Source of the DNA: JBAZLV01 sp041650055
GTDB lineage: Bacteria; Nitrospirota; UBA9217
Direction: 5' to 3'
NCBI GenBank assembly: GCA_041650055.1
Contig: JBAZLV010000012.1
Coordinates: 1-54,814, forward strand
DNA length: 54,814 bases
The notes under the pieces were generated by a model that saw nothing but the letters and a program-made list of their open reading frames with translations, ran no database searches and was not told the DNA's origin. This document shows, piece by piece, positions 1 to 7,575 of this stretch. Numbering within the stretch: the first letter of the stretch is position 1; each line of letters starts with the position of its first letter. Made by a program: the position numbers and the translations under genes.

Positions 1-1091
1 GTTCCTGTAGCATCAGCATTTTGAGAAATGACAAAAGATATGGTTGCCGTCAAAGTTTCCGTATCATAGAGTACTCCTACCGGAATTGGTGCGATGGGCA
101 CATCCGTGTCCGGAGGGGTCATTCCCCAATCATAGGCTCCGAAGGAAGCGCCAAGAGGCGCCTTGCTTATGCTCCAGTTTAAGGGATTAACTACAGAAGA
201 ATGGTCCATTGCCTTGTTAAAAACGAAGGTCATGGTAAATACCTTGGTTGTGTCCGGGGTTGCAAGGTACGGATCGAGGCTCGATACCGGTGTTCCCGGC
301 CCAAAACCCACGGTAAATCCTCCGGTTGTATACGCCGCAAGGAATTTTGGTTTTGTGACGCTCGTGATGTAGGTATTTAATGTGGAAGCCATGGATGGAG
401 CAAAATTTAGAAGATAGCTTACCTGTTGTAAGGCGTCACTCGTTTGTCCCATGTCCGCATACGAAGAGCCGAGGTCAACAGAAGCAGCATAAAAATTCGG
501 ATTCAGATCAATTGCCTTCAAAAACTGGGCGATTGCCTTTTCATTATTTCCTTCCTTGCTGTACACTTGTCCCAGGGCATAGTAGCCGGAATGTTCGGCA
601 GGAGCCAGACGGATGACCTCTTCAAACTGCTCTGCTGCTTCCTGATAACGACCTTGTGCCATATATCCCTGTCCCAATGAATAACGATTAACGGACGACG
701 GCGAGCTTATTTTAACCGCAGCTTCGTATTGAGCTACGGCAGCAGAATATTTTCCCTGTCCGTAGTAGATATTCCCCAGCGCTACGTGGGTCTCATCGTT
801 GGTCAGATCAACCTTGAGCGATGCTTTATATGCCTTAATCGCGTTCTCAGGCATTTTTGCCTGCATATATGCCGTGGCCATTAATTTATACGCATTGACG
901 GCATTGTCTTTCGAGGGATCGAGACTGATGGCTCGCTGAAATTGTTTTGCAGCATTAATATAATCGCCTTTGAGTGACAGATTGGCGCCGTTCGTCAGCG
1001 CTACCTGTGCGAGGCTGCTGTAGGATGATGCCTGGACGCTGGTTTCCGAGAAAAGCGTGTCCGCAATGATTTTTTGTGTGGCCAGTGACAT
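1..1091 (-). CDS. TPR-repeat protein, partial (C-terminus outside window)
   Basis: Reading leftwards from an ATG at 1091, preceded by AGGAG six bases upstream, the frame stays open to the window edge, giving about 363 residues with no stop. The first two thirds are tandem TPR units with the usual small/large residue pattern (for example the segment reading ALGNIYYGQGKYSAAVAQYE). The last 110 or so visible residues leave the TPR pattern. They are rich in Thr, Val and Pro and include TKVFTMTFVFNKAMDHSSV, which looks like a beta-sandwich (bacterial Ig-like) domain. No signal peptide is visible. A strong FliA-type promoter lies upstream, so the gene probably belongs to the late flagellar regulon. 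TPR proteins act as protein-binding scaffolds; the partner here is unknown. Confidence 0.75.
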   Translation of the reverse strand, partial: MSLATQKIIADTLFSETSVQASSYSSLAQVALTNGANLSLKGDYINAAKQFQRAISLDPSKDNAVNAYKLMATAYMQAKMPENAIKAYKASLKVDLTNDETHVALGNIYYGQGKYSAAVAQYEAAVKISSPSSVNRYSLGQGYMAQGRYQEAAEQFEEVIRLAPAEHSGYYALGQVYSKEGNNEKAIAQFLKAIDLNPNFYAASVDLGSSYADMGQTSDALQQVSYLLNFAPSMASTLNTYITSVTKPKFLAAYTTGGFTVGFGPGTPVSSLDPYLATPDTTKVFTMTFVFNKAMDHSSVVNPLNWSISKAPLGASFGAYDWGMTPPDTDVPIAPIPVGVLYDTETLTATISFVISQNADATG

Positions 1092-1133
1092 GTCATACTC
1101 CTGGAGAGATATCCTCGTGAAACCTTTGTGGTT

Positions 1134-1160
1134 TTATCGTCATTTTAAGTAAAAACTTTA
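1134..1160 (-). promoter_or_regulatory. sigma28 (FliA)-type promoter for the TPR gene
   Basis: On the minus strand the sequence reads TAAAGTTT, 11 bases, GACGATAA. The FliA consensus is TAAAGTTT-N11-GCCGATAA, so the -35 matches 8/8, the spacing is exact and the -10 matches 7/8. Transcription would start about 35 bases before the TPR start codon at 1091. Confidence 0.75.
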
Positions 1161-1225
1161 ACATCTGAATCTTTTTATCCAGGGGAACATTTTATAAAAA
1201 AAACAGCCTAACTCCATGAAGATAC

Positions 1226-1252
1226 TATATTTTTGCCTCTACATGCCGATAA
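1226..1252 (+). promoter_or_regulatory. sigma28 (FliA)-type promoter for the vWA operon
   Basis: The sequence reads TATATTTT, 11 bases, GCCGATAA. The -10 element is a perfect FliA match, the spacing is exact and the -35 matches 6/8. The predicted start of transcription is near 1259, about 18 bases before the vWA start codon, with the weak ribosome site TAAGG between. It diverges from the minus-strand promoter at 1134-1160. Confidence 0.75.
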
Positions 1253-1276
1253 GAACTTTAAAATAAGGATTATCGC

Positions 1277-2851
1277 ATGAGAAAAACAAGAATCTTGTAT
1301 TTTCTGGCTGTTGTAATGGTTCTCTTTTCTGTTGTGCCGGAAAACGGGGTAACGCAGTCAGCCCCGGAGGATCATCAGGAGACAGGGACACGGCCAAACA
1401 GGGAACACCGGACGTATAATCCTGTTCCGGTATCTCCGGAGACACAGAGAGTGAATGTTGTTCTCCTGCTTGATTGTTCAGGAACCATGAAGCAGATCGA
1501 CCCCTCTGATGAACGCAAACCAGCTGCAAAGCTGTTTATCTCTCTTCTGGATGCCGATGATGCAATCAGCATTATCGGCTACGGTGATACTACCCGGGAG
1601 CTGGCTCCCCTTATCAAAAATTCTCCCGAGAACCGTGAGAAACTGTTCAGTGGGATTGATAACATTACCACCAAGGAATTTAATACGAATCTGACTGAAG
1701 CGATTCAAAAAGCGTATGAGAAGCTCAAGCCGCTTTCAGACGGACGCCGAATTATTGTTGTGTTGTCGAACGGTTTGCTTGACCTGGGATCATCATCCCT
1801 GAATGAAAAAGCGCACAAGGAGCTCAAACAGCTGTTGCCACCTATTGCACAGGCTGGCATTGTCATTCATTCGATCTCATTCGCCGAACTGATGGATATG
1901 AGTCTTTTGACCGAAATAGCGACGGCAACACAGGGAACAGCAACGATTGCAAAAAATTCAAAGGACTTGCACGTTCTTTTTGCATCCTTGTTCGAAAAAA
2001 TAAAATCGCCGGATTCCCTCCCGCTGAAGGGTGACAGTTTTTCGATTGACAGCAGTATTCAGGAAGCTATTCTCCTCATCACCAAAACACCGGGGACGAA
2101 AATCATGCTGACTGATCCGAGCAAGGCAAAGCATGCCAGGGAGCACTGTCCTCCCCATATAACCTGGCACGAGGAAAACGTTTTCGATATGATTACGATT
2201 AAAAAACCTGCTGTCGGTACCTGGAGAATTGATCTCAGCACCCTGGAAGGAAATAAAATCTACGTCCTGACTGATTTGAAGCTGAAGAGTTCATTTAATC
2301 GCGATTTTGCGGAACCGGGAGAGACTTTCGATATCGAAGCCTGGTTTGAAAAAGACGGTTTTGTTATTCGTGAACCGAAGATTCTTGATCAAATTGCCGT
2401 GTATATGGAGATGATTGAACCTGACGGGAAAAAATCCATGATTCCAGTATCGAACAAGAAAATCTCCGGTTCGATGCCTGATAAAAACGGCATATTTTTC
2501 GGGACAGCAGGTGTTCTGCTGCCGGGCATATATCAGATTGCCATTAAAGCGGAAGGAAAGACCTTCCAGCGGGAAAAAACGTATCACGTTCGTGTTTTTG
2601 AACCAGGAACTCCTGCCGCTGCTGTTCAGAAGCACGCTGCTGCCAAGCGGTGTCAGGAGAGCGCTGTCATGACACCCCCCGTTGACTGGAAACACGTTCT
2701 CATGCTGTTCGGTATCATCAATGGCGCGCTGTTCTTGACAGGAGTCATCGGTTTTATGGTGTATCGCATGCTCAAAAAACGAAAAACCCGGCTACAGGCC
2801 AGGAAGGAACAGAAATCGCAGTCACTATCCCCGGAGGAGAGCAAACCGTGA
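1277..2851 (+). CDS. von Willebrand factor A domain protein, membrane anchored
   Basis: The protein has 524 residues. The N-terminus is a signal peptide or signal anchor (MRKTRILYFLAVVMVLFSVV). A vWA domain covers about residues 58-240, with the metal-site motif DCSGTM, a DxSxT form of MIDAS, and the strand RRIIVVLSNGLLD. Residues 245-450 look like beta-sandwich repeats of the kind often linked to vWA domains. A single membrane helix lies near 473-495 (VLMLFGIINGALFLTGVIGF), followed by a basic cytoplasmic tail. Most of the protein should therefore face the periplasm. It is the first gene of a four-gene operon with a FliA-type promoter, and it overlaps the next gene by four bases. Bacterial vWA proteins bind other proteins through the metal site. 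The partner is unknown, and this is not a recognised flagellar gene. Confidence 0.8.
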   Translation: MRKTRILYFLAVVMVLFSVVPENGVTQSAPEDHQETGTRPNREHRTYNPVPVSPETQRVNVVLLLDCSGTMKQIDPSDERKPAAKLFISLLDADDAISIIGYGDTTRELAPLIKNSPENREKLFSGIDNITTKEFNTNLTEAIQKAYEKLKPLSDGRRIIVVLSNGLLDLGSSSLNEKAHKELKQLLPPIAQAGIVIHSISFAELMDMSLLTEIATATQGTATIAKNSKDLHVLFASLFEKIKSPDSLPLKGDSFSIDSSIQEAILLITKTPGTKIMLTDPSKAKHAREHCPPHITWHEENVFDMITIKKPAVGTWRIDLSTLEGNKIYVLTDLKLKSSFNRDFAEPGETFDIEAWFEKDGFVIREPKILDQIAVYMEMIEPDGKKSMIPVSNKKISGSMPDKNGIFFGTAGVLLPGIYQIAIKAEGKTFQREKTYHVRVFEPGTPAAAVQKHAAAKRCQESAVMTPPVDWKHVLMLFGIINGALFLTGVIGFMVYRMLKKRKTRLQARKEQKSQSLSPEESKP

Positions 2852-3168
2852 TTCTGGTGGATGCACTTATTCTGCTGTTTTTGATTGAGGGCGCAGTAGT
2901 TTTCCTTATCATGGCCGTAGTTCTTGGGTTCAAAAACCGAAACTACCGGCGCGGGCTCCTAGCTGGTTCAGATGTGGAGCATTCGGGAGAGTATGGGCAG
3001 CTCATGAATGAAAAGAAGATGCTGGGAGAGAAGGTGAACCAGCTTGAACAGGCACTGGCGAATAAAACAAAAGAACTTGAAGAGCTGCAAAAAAAACATT
3101 CTGTTCTGGTGGATGAGTATTCCGTCTTGTACGGAAAACATTTTGAAGGAAAGGAGGCAGAAAAATGA
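2848..3168 (+). CDS. small membrane protein with coiled coil
   Basis: The protein has 106 residues and begins at a GTG that overlaps the stop of the vWA gene (GTGA). An N-terminal membrane helix (residues 4-27) is followed by a KNRNYRR stop-transfer segment and a cytoplasmic heptad-rich coiled coil (about residues 50-95, including KVNQLEQALANKTKELEELQ). The N-terminal 34 residues resemble those of the next gene (shared MI..DA, then IE, then F.KNR), so the two look like paralogues with different tails. No known family was recognised. Translational coupling suggests it works in the membrane with the vWA protein. Confidence 0.7.
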   Translation: MILVDALILLFLIEGAVVFLIMAVVLGFKNRNYRRGLLAGSDVEHSGEYGQLMNEKKMLGEKVNQLEQALANKTKELEELQKKHSVLVDEYSVLYGKHFEGKEAEK

Positions 3169-3458
3169 TCCAGATTGATGCTGTTCATTTGGCACTGATT
3201 ATTGAATGTGCAGCACTATTCATGGTGTCGACGGTCATCCTCTTTTTAAAAAACCGGAAACACAAATTTGAATATCAAAAAGCAATGCAGCAAATCTTCG
3301 CTTTGCGCGGAACATCGGGTCGGGGAAAGGGTTCTCGCTCCGTCAAAGCGCTGTCTCAAAAGGGTGGCGCTCGAATGAGTGCCAGACAGCATTTGGGAAA
3401 AAACAGGACTGAAGCAAAGCGGCCTGGAGCTCGACGGAGTACGGCACATAAAGCTTAG
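3165..3458 (+). CDS. small membrane protein with basic tail
   Basis: The protein has 97 residues and its ATG overlaps the preceding stop (ATGA). One membrane helix (residues 7-28) is followed by KNRKHK and a strongly basic, Gly/Ser/Arg-rich, probably disordered cytoplasmic tail. The helix region resembles that of the preceding gene, which suggests a tandem duplication followed by divergence of the tails. The tail could bind nucleic acid, acidic lipid or the MinD-like ATPase encoded next; this is a guess from charge alone. Confidence 0.6.
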   Translation: MIQIDAVHLALIIECAALFMVSTVILFLKNRKHKFEYQKAMQQIFALRGTSGRGKGSRSVKALSQKGGARMSARQHLGKNRTEAKRPGARRSTAHKA

Positions 3459-3505
3459 ACAACAGATCATATCTGAATAAAGCAATTCTTTTCCAGAGGA
3501 TCATT

Positions 3506-4633
3506 ATGCATGGAGATCGAACAGCAAGCATTCTTGCAATCGGAGGAGGCAAGGGAGGCGTCGGTAAAAGCATTTTTGCCATCGCAATCGCAACGTCCCT
3601 CGCACGGCGGGGACACCGCGTGATCCTTGCTGATCTGGATCTCGGGGCCGCAAATCTGCATACCTATCTCGGGATTCTCAAACGAACACCGACGATAGCA
3701 AATTTTATTCTCCAAAAAGTTTCTTCGCTCGAAGACCTGGTCATTGAGACGCCGGAACCGAACCTCGGGCTGATCAGCGGCGCTGAATTTGTCCCGGGGG
3801 TTACGAATCCGCCACCGTGGATGAAACGCAAATTGATACGACAGCTGCGGCAGCTTCCGTCGGATTTCATCGTTCTTGACCTGGGAGCAGGGGTACAATT
3901 CAATACGCTCGATTTTTTTGGAATTGCAAATCACGGTATCGTCATTACTGCGCCAGAGCCCGGAGCCGTCATGAATGCCTATAGTTTTCTCAAAGGATCC
4001 CTGTTCCGGAAAATGCAGGCTGTTTTCAGGAATCATCCGGACATATCGCGACTTATTGGAGAAGAAACGAAACAGGCAACCAGTGAAAAGCGGTTTACGC
4101 TTGATTGGTTTCGAAAAACAATCGGCACTGTTGCGCCTGATCTGCTGGAACTTGTTCGCGAAATCGAACAATCGTTTCAACCGGCGCTGGTTATTAACCG
4201 GGCGCCGGAAGGCCGCACGCATATTCTGGTTGATAATCTTATTTCCCTCTGCACGGGAAAACTGGGAATTTCGCTCAATTATGCTGGAGATCTTCCGGAG
4301 GCCCGCGAGCTTACGAATCATCTCTTAAACGTCCCCCGATTTTTTTCTCGCCCCGAGGGGACTGCCTATTTTCAAGCCACGGACAGGATTGGAGAACGGC
4401 TGGTCGGAACAGGATGTGCTCCGCAGGCGGAAACAGGCATGTATGGTTTCAGTGATGAGGAACAGGATGAAATTTTACAGTTGATTGAAGCGCTCGATCA
4501 GCGGGTATTTACTACAGCTACAAGAACTATGTGGAAGCTCAGACTGTTTTTTAAACCCGCGGATGTCATATCGTTTCTGGTAAGCCGCGGAATTACGCAC
4601 CCTTTGTTTTATAAATTGAGTCCTCTTTCCTGA
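3506..4633 (+). CDS. MinD/ParA-like ATPase (FlhG-related)
   Basis: The protein has 375 residues. The deviant Walker A motif GGGKGGVGKS (residues 13-22) has both the signature lysine K16 and the catalytic-site K21. It is followed by ADLDLGAANLHTYLG (switch I region) and IVLDLGAGVQFNTLDFF (Walker B/switch II). This is the MinD/FlhG class of membrane-cycling or positioning ATPases. It is clearly distinct from the canonical FlhG encoded at 16848-17684 and has about 100 extra C-terminal residues. The start at 3506 is preceded by GAGG. It ends the vWA operon, 47 bases after the previous gene, so it may position or power the vWA/membrane-protein complex. It has no obvious amphipathic membrane helix at the very C-terminus. 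Confidence 0.85.
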   Translation: MHGDRTASILAIGGGKGGVGKSIFAIAIATSLARRGHRVILADLDLGAANLHTYLGILKRTPTIANFILQKVSSLEDLVIETPEPNLGLISGAEFVPGVTNPPPWMKRKLIRQLRQLPSDFIVLDLGAGVQFNTLDFFGIANHGIVITAPEPGAVMNAYSFLKGSLFRKMQAVFRNHPDISRLIGEETKQATSEKRFTLDWFRKTIGTVAPDLLELVREIEQSFQPALVINRAPEGRTHILVDNLISLCTGKLGISLNYAGDLPEARELTNHLLNVPRFFSRPEGTAYFQATDRIGERLVGTGCAPQAETGMYGFSDEEQDEILQLIEALDQRVFTTATRTMWKLRLFFKPADVISFLVSRGITHPLFYKLSPLS

Positions 4634-4636
4634 CGG

Positions 4637-4659
4637 AAAAAAATTCCCTGAGAGGAATT
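4637..4659 (-). terminator. rho-independent terminator of the GGDEF gene
   Basis: On the minus strand a six-base stem AATTCC/GGAATT (4659-4642) with a six-base loop is followed directly by a run of T (4643-4637). It lies just after the GGDEF stop at 4670 and between two convergent genes. The stem is short, so strength is uncertain. Confidence 0.55.
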
Positions 4660-4669
4660 ATCTTCCTCA

Positions 4670-5773
4670 TTATACGGTGCTATCTGCCGGCTTAAGGTAT
4701 TTGCGCATTCTTCTTTTGGAGACAAACGTTCTGTCCGCAAAACAGGGAAGAAGGTTGGGAATTACGCTGTTTCTTCCGCTTGCCTTGGCCTGGTACAGCC
4801 GCTCATCCGCTTCATGCAGCAGACTCTCACGGTTCTGTTTGCTCTCCAGATTTGCTACACCGAAGCTTGCGGTTACCCGGAGCATTTTTTTCCCAAATCG
4901 GATAGGATAATCCTGAATTTTTTTCCGCAATTTTTCCGCCAGTTGTACAGCGCTGTACAATGAAGTCCCCGGAAGAACGAGCACGAATTCCTCTCCTCCG
5001 TACCGGGCAAGGTAATCGGATTTTCGGACCTGCGAAGTGATCAAACGTGACAATTCTCGTAAGACAGCGTCTCCCGCCAGGTGACCATGAATATCGTTTA
5101 TTTTCTTGAAATTATCGAGATCTACCATAATAACCGAAAGTTCGTTTCCAAATCTCCGGGTAAACGCAATGTCATTTTCAATGAAATCACATAATGCCCT
5201 TCGATTGTAACAGTTGGTAAGCGGGTCAATGGTCGCTGCATTTTCCAGACGTTGAATGCTTAAAATTTTCTCGAGCGCAATGTTAATTGATTTGACAATA
5301 GTGTTGAGAATTGCATCGTAATGGCTGGTCATCCTGACTCTCGGAAGAACGTATAATCGTGCGATAAAACCTGTTTCAGATACGGTGTAGGACAGTAAAT
5401 CCTTCATTGCAACAGCGTCAAAATTCCGATGTTTTTCCTGGCGCTGTTTTCTGAAATGATGGACTACCATGTCATTTTTATGACAGTCATAGTCCCTGGC
5501 AGCATATTCAGTGAATGATGTGCTATACGTTTCAGGATCAATCCATACGTCGATTGAAGTTCCGTTTTTCAGAACAAATCCAAACAGCTCATAATCAAGC
5601 ATTTCCTTAAAACAGGTTGAAATTTCATGCAAAATGGAATCAATATTCTGATGTTGGTTGATCTTGAGAATGTAATGGCTTAATGTTTCGTAATCAACTC
5701 CTCTGATCAGCCGATAACCGAAGTCTATAATGGTCATTGTTTTTTTCAGTTTTCGTTTAAGCGAATTCACCAT
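4670..5773 (-). CDS. diguanylate cyclase (GAF-like + GGDEF)
   Basis: The protein has 367 residues. The first 185 or so look like a GAF-type sensor domain with no membrane helices, so the enzyme is cytoplasmic. The GGDEF domain covers about 190-345: NAATIDPLTNCYNRRAL at its start, VIMVDLDNFKKINDIHGH, and the active-site signature RYGGEEF. An inhibitory I-site RKSD sits exactly five residues before GGEEF, so product feedback inhibition is expected. It should make c-di-GMP from two GTP. The ATG at 5773 has AAGGAT upstream. It follows an HD-GYP gene on the same strand, pairing a likely c-di-GMP maker with a likely degrader. Confidence 0.9.
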   Translation of the reverse strand: MVNSLKRKLKKTMTIIDFGYRLIRGVDYETLSHYILKINQHQNIDSILHEISTCFKEMLDYELFGFVLKNGTSIDVWIDPETYSTSFTEYAARDYDCHKNDMVVHHFRKQRQEKHRNFDAVAMKDLLSYTVSETGFIARLYVLPRVRMTSHYDAILNTIVKSINIALEKILSIQRLENAATIDPLTNCYNRRALCDFIENDIAFTRRFGNELSVIMVDLDNFKKINDIHGHLAGDAVLRELSRLITSQVRKSDYLARYGGEEFVLVLPGTSLYSAVQLAEKLRKKIQDYPIRFGKKMLRVTASFGVANLESKQNRESLLHEADERLYQAKASGRNSVIPNLLPCFADRTFVSKRRMRKYLKPADSTV

Positions 5774-5835
5774 GGCTCATCCTTTCTGCTCTTTATATGA
5801 TCCAATGCAAATCGGATGCCAGTTCTCAAGGAAGG

Positions 5836-5895
5836 GGAGGTTTCTCTGCCTGCATGGGTAGCAGCATCTTCAGGCATGCAAACTGAGAAACCTCC
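5836..5895. repeat. 60-base hairpin between the HD-GYP and GGDEF genes
   Basis: A perfect 11-base inverted repeat GGAGGTTTCTC (5836-5846) / GAGAAACCTCC (5885-5895) encloses a second six-base stem TGCCTG/CAGGCA (5847-5852 / 5871-5876) with an 18-base loop and an 8-base bulge. A run of eight G follows at 5898-5905 on the plus strand. No T-run follows on either strand, so it is not a classic terminator. It could be an RNA element in the leader of the GGDEF gene or an extragenic palindrome. I do not recognise it. Confidence 0.5.
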
Positions 5896-5927
5896 TCGGG
5901 GGGGGCAGAGTGAGAGAAAGCCTTATG

Positions 5928-7166
5928 CTATGTTATTTTCCCGAGCATCTTGATAAAGATGGTAAGCAGCTCAGAATCAAAATGCTTTGTTTCTTTTACA
6001 ATAGTGGAAATCGCATGGAACGGCGTCATTGCGGGCTGATAGCAACGCCGAGTTGTCATGGCATCATAACAATCTGCTATTGCAGCAATTCTGCCATAGA
6101 GCTTTACTTCCTGTCCTGATAATCCCAGAGGATATCCCTCGCCAGAAATTTTTTCATGATGCTGCAACACGGCAATGTATGATTCTTCAGGAATATATTT
6201 CTGATACCGAAGATATTTCTCACTTTCCAGCACATGGGTCTTCATGATACGGAACTCTTCATCAGTAAGCCGCGCTGGCTTATTCAGGATTTCGAGCGGA
6301 ATAGAACTTTTTCCGAGGTCATGCATCATGGCACCGATTCCCAGTCGCTCGAGGGTAAGCCTATCTAATCCGGCAGCCATTCCCAGCCCGACAGAAAGCG
6401 TCGCCACATTTACCGAATGGGTATAGGTATAATAATCATACGTTCTGATTGAGAGAAGATCATAGATAGCGTCATGGTTTTCCAGGATGCCGTCAACCAT
6501 CTTGTTGACCATCACAATGGATTCCTTGATCTTTTCACCGCTCCTCGGGTTTGCAAGCAAATCCTTCACAATCAATTTTGAATTTTCCTTAATCGCGGTT
6601 GATTTGATTTTCCTGAGCTCTTGTTGCGGGAGGTTTTTATCGACGACCAGGGCATTCAGATATTCCTGATACCTCGGAATATCCTCCTTCTGAATGACAA
6701 GGTCTCCTTCCTTCCCGAGAAACGATTCCTGCAGTTTGACTGGAGAGTGTTCTGACGCTTCGATCAGACACTGGATTCCCTGCTGATTCAGCAGGTATAA
6801 AGTGAATTGTATTTCCGATCCCGGAACGAGAAGCGCCTTGTCGATCTGATGATGCTCTTCCCTTAAAGTGACGTATTCATCCAACCGGATAGCATCAGGC
6901 GGAGGAGTTTCGGAAACAGGGCTGCTGTTTTGTTCCTGATCCAGTTCACGAGCAGCTGTTTCCCTTACAAAAACCTCGGTAATCCCTTTCTCGCGCAGGA
7001 AACTGAGGCTCGATGCATCGAACAGCATGCCCTTGTTGAAGAGCCAGATTACCTTTCCATTTTCTCTGATAAACATGTCACAGGGAGAAGGCGCACCTTC
7101 CGTGAACCTGCTCACCGGCATGACAACCAGAGATTCATTGTCTTGTTCTAGAACATGAATGGTCAT
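5928..7166 (-). CDS. HD-GYP domain phosphodiesterase
   Basis: The protein has 412 residues. The N-terminal half (about 1-190) is a DUF3391-like region. The HD-GYP domain spans about 235-410: THSVNV, the metal ligands MMHDLGK, the later HVLESEKYL and LQHHEKISGEGYP (GYP signature), and IADCYDAMTTRR. All canonical metal and signature residues are present, so hydrolysis of c-di-GMP to GMP is expected. There are no membrane segments. It lies between flhX and the GGDEF gene on the minus strand and is probably co-transcribed with at least one of them. The start at 7166 has no clear ribosome site, so an internal start is possible. Confidence 0.9.
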   Translation of the reverse strand: MTIHVLEQDNESLVVMPVSRFTEGAPSPCDMFIRENGKVIWLFNKGMLFDASSLSFLREKGITEVFVRETAARELDQEQNSSPVSETPPPDAIRLDEYVTLREEHHQIDKALLVPGSEIQFTLYLLNQQGIQCLIEASEHSPVKLQESFLGKEGDLVIQKEDIPRYQEYLNALVVDKNLPQQELRKIKSTAIKENSKLIVKDLLANPRSGEKIKESIVMVNKMVDGILENHDAIYDLLSIRTYDYYTYTHSVNVATLSVGLGMAAGLDRLTLERLGIGAMMHDLGKSSIPLEILNKPARLTDEEFRIMKTHVLESEKYLRYQKYIPEESYIAVLQHHEKISGEGYPLGLSGQEVKLYGRIAAIADCYDAMTTRRCYQPAMTPFHAISTIVKETKHFDSELLTIFIKMLGKIT

Positions 7167-7299
7167 AACAGAGACGTTGTTGTTACCTGTTTTTTTTAGA
7201 TATCAGGGAATGCGACTAACGACTATGCATATCTTTTCCACTATACATACCTTTCGGCTTCAGCGGAGAAATCTTTAAAAAGTGCCAGGATTTTATCGC

Positions 7300-7575
7300 T
7301 CAGGAAGCCGATCCTTGTTCCTTTTTGGCGCTGCATTGGTAAATGAACACAAGAATTTCGGCAACGGCTTTGTATAATTCCGGAGGGATATCCTCATAGA
7401 GGTCAAGCGTTGAAATTGCTTCAACGAGGTTCCGATCTTCACGAATCGGAATTCCGTGTTCGTGGGCCAAATCGATGATTCGATCCGCAACGAGCGATCT
7501 GCCCTTGGCAATGACGCGGGGAGCGGAATCCAATCCGTGCCGGTATTTCAATGCAACGGCTTTGTTTTGTTTCAT
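7300..7575 (-). CDS. FlhX: free C-terminal FlhB-like domain
   Basis: The protein has 91 residues. It aligns with the cytoplasmic FlhB fragment that remains after self-cleavage: AVALKYRHGLDSAPRVIAKG here against AVALRYERGGLEAPRVVAKG in the FlhB of this window (12717-13751). It begins where FlhB is cut, lacks the NPTH cleavage motif and has no membrane segments. Such stand-alone domains (FlhX/FhlB) are known to associate with the export gate and can replace FlhB's cytoplasmic domain. Its start overlaps the stop of the fliK-like gene, which fits a joint role in hook-length control and the export switch. Confidence 0.88.
   Translation of the reverse strand: MKQNKAVALKYRHGLDSAPRVIAKGRSLVADRIIDLAHEHGIPIREDRNLVEAISTLDLYEDIPPELYKAVAEILVFIYQCSAKKEQGSAS

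Noticed and set aside
5688..5715. GCCGATAA on the plus strand inside the GGDEF gene
   Set aside because: It lies within and antisense to the gene, with only a weak -35 match and no plus-strand gene behind it.
5836..5905. c-di-GMP (GEMM) riboswitch before the GGDEF gene
   Set aside because: The hairpin lacks the conserved GEMM core and tetraloop-receptor elements, so only an unspecified structured element is reported.
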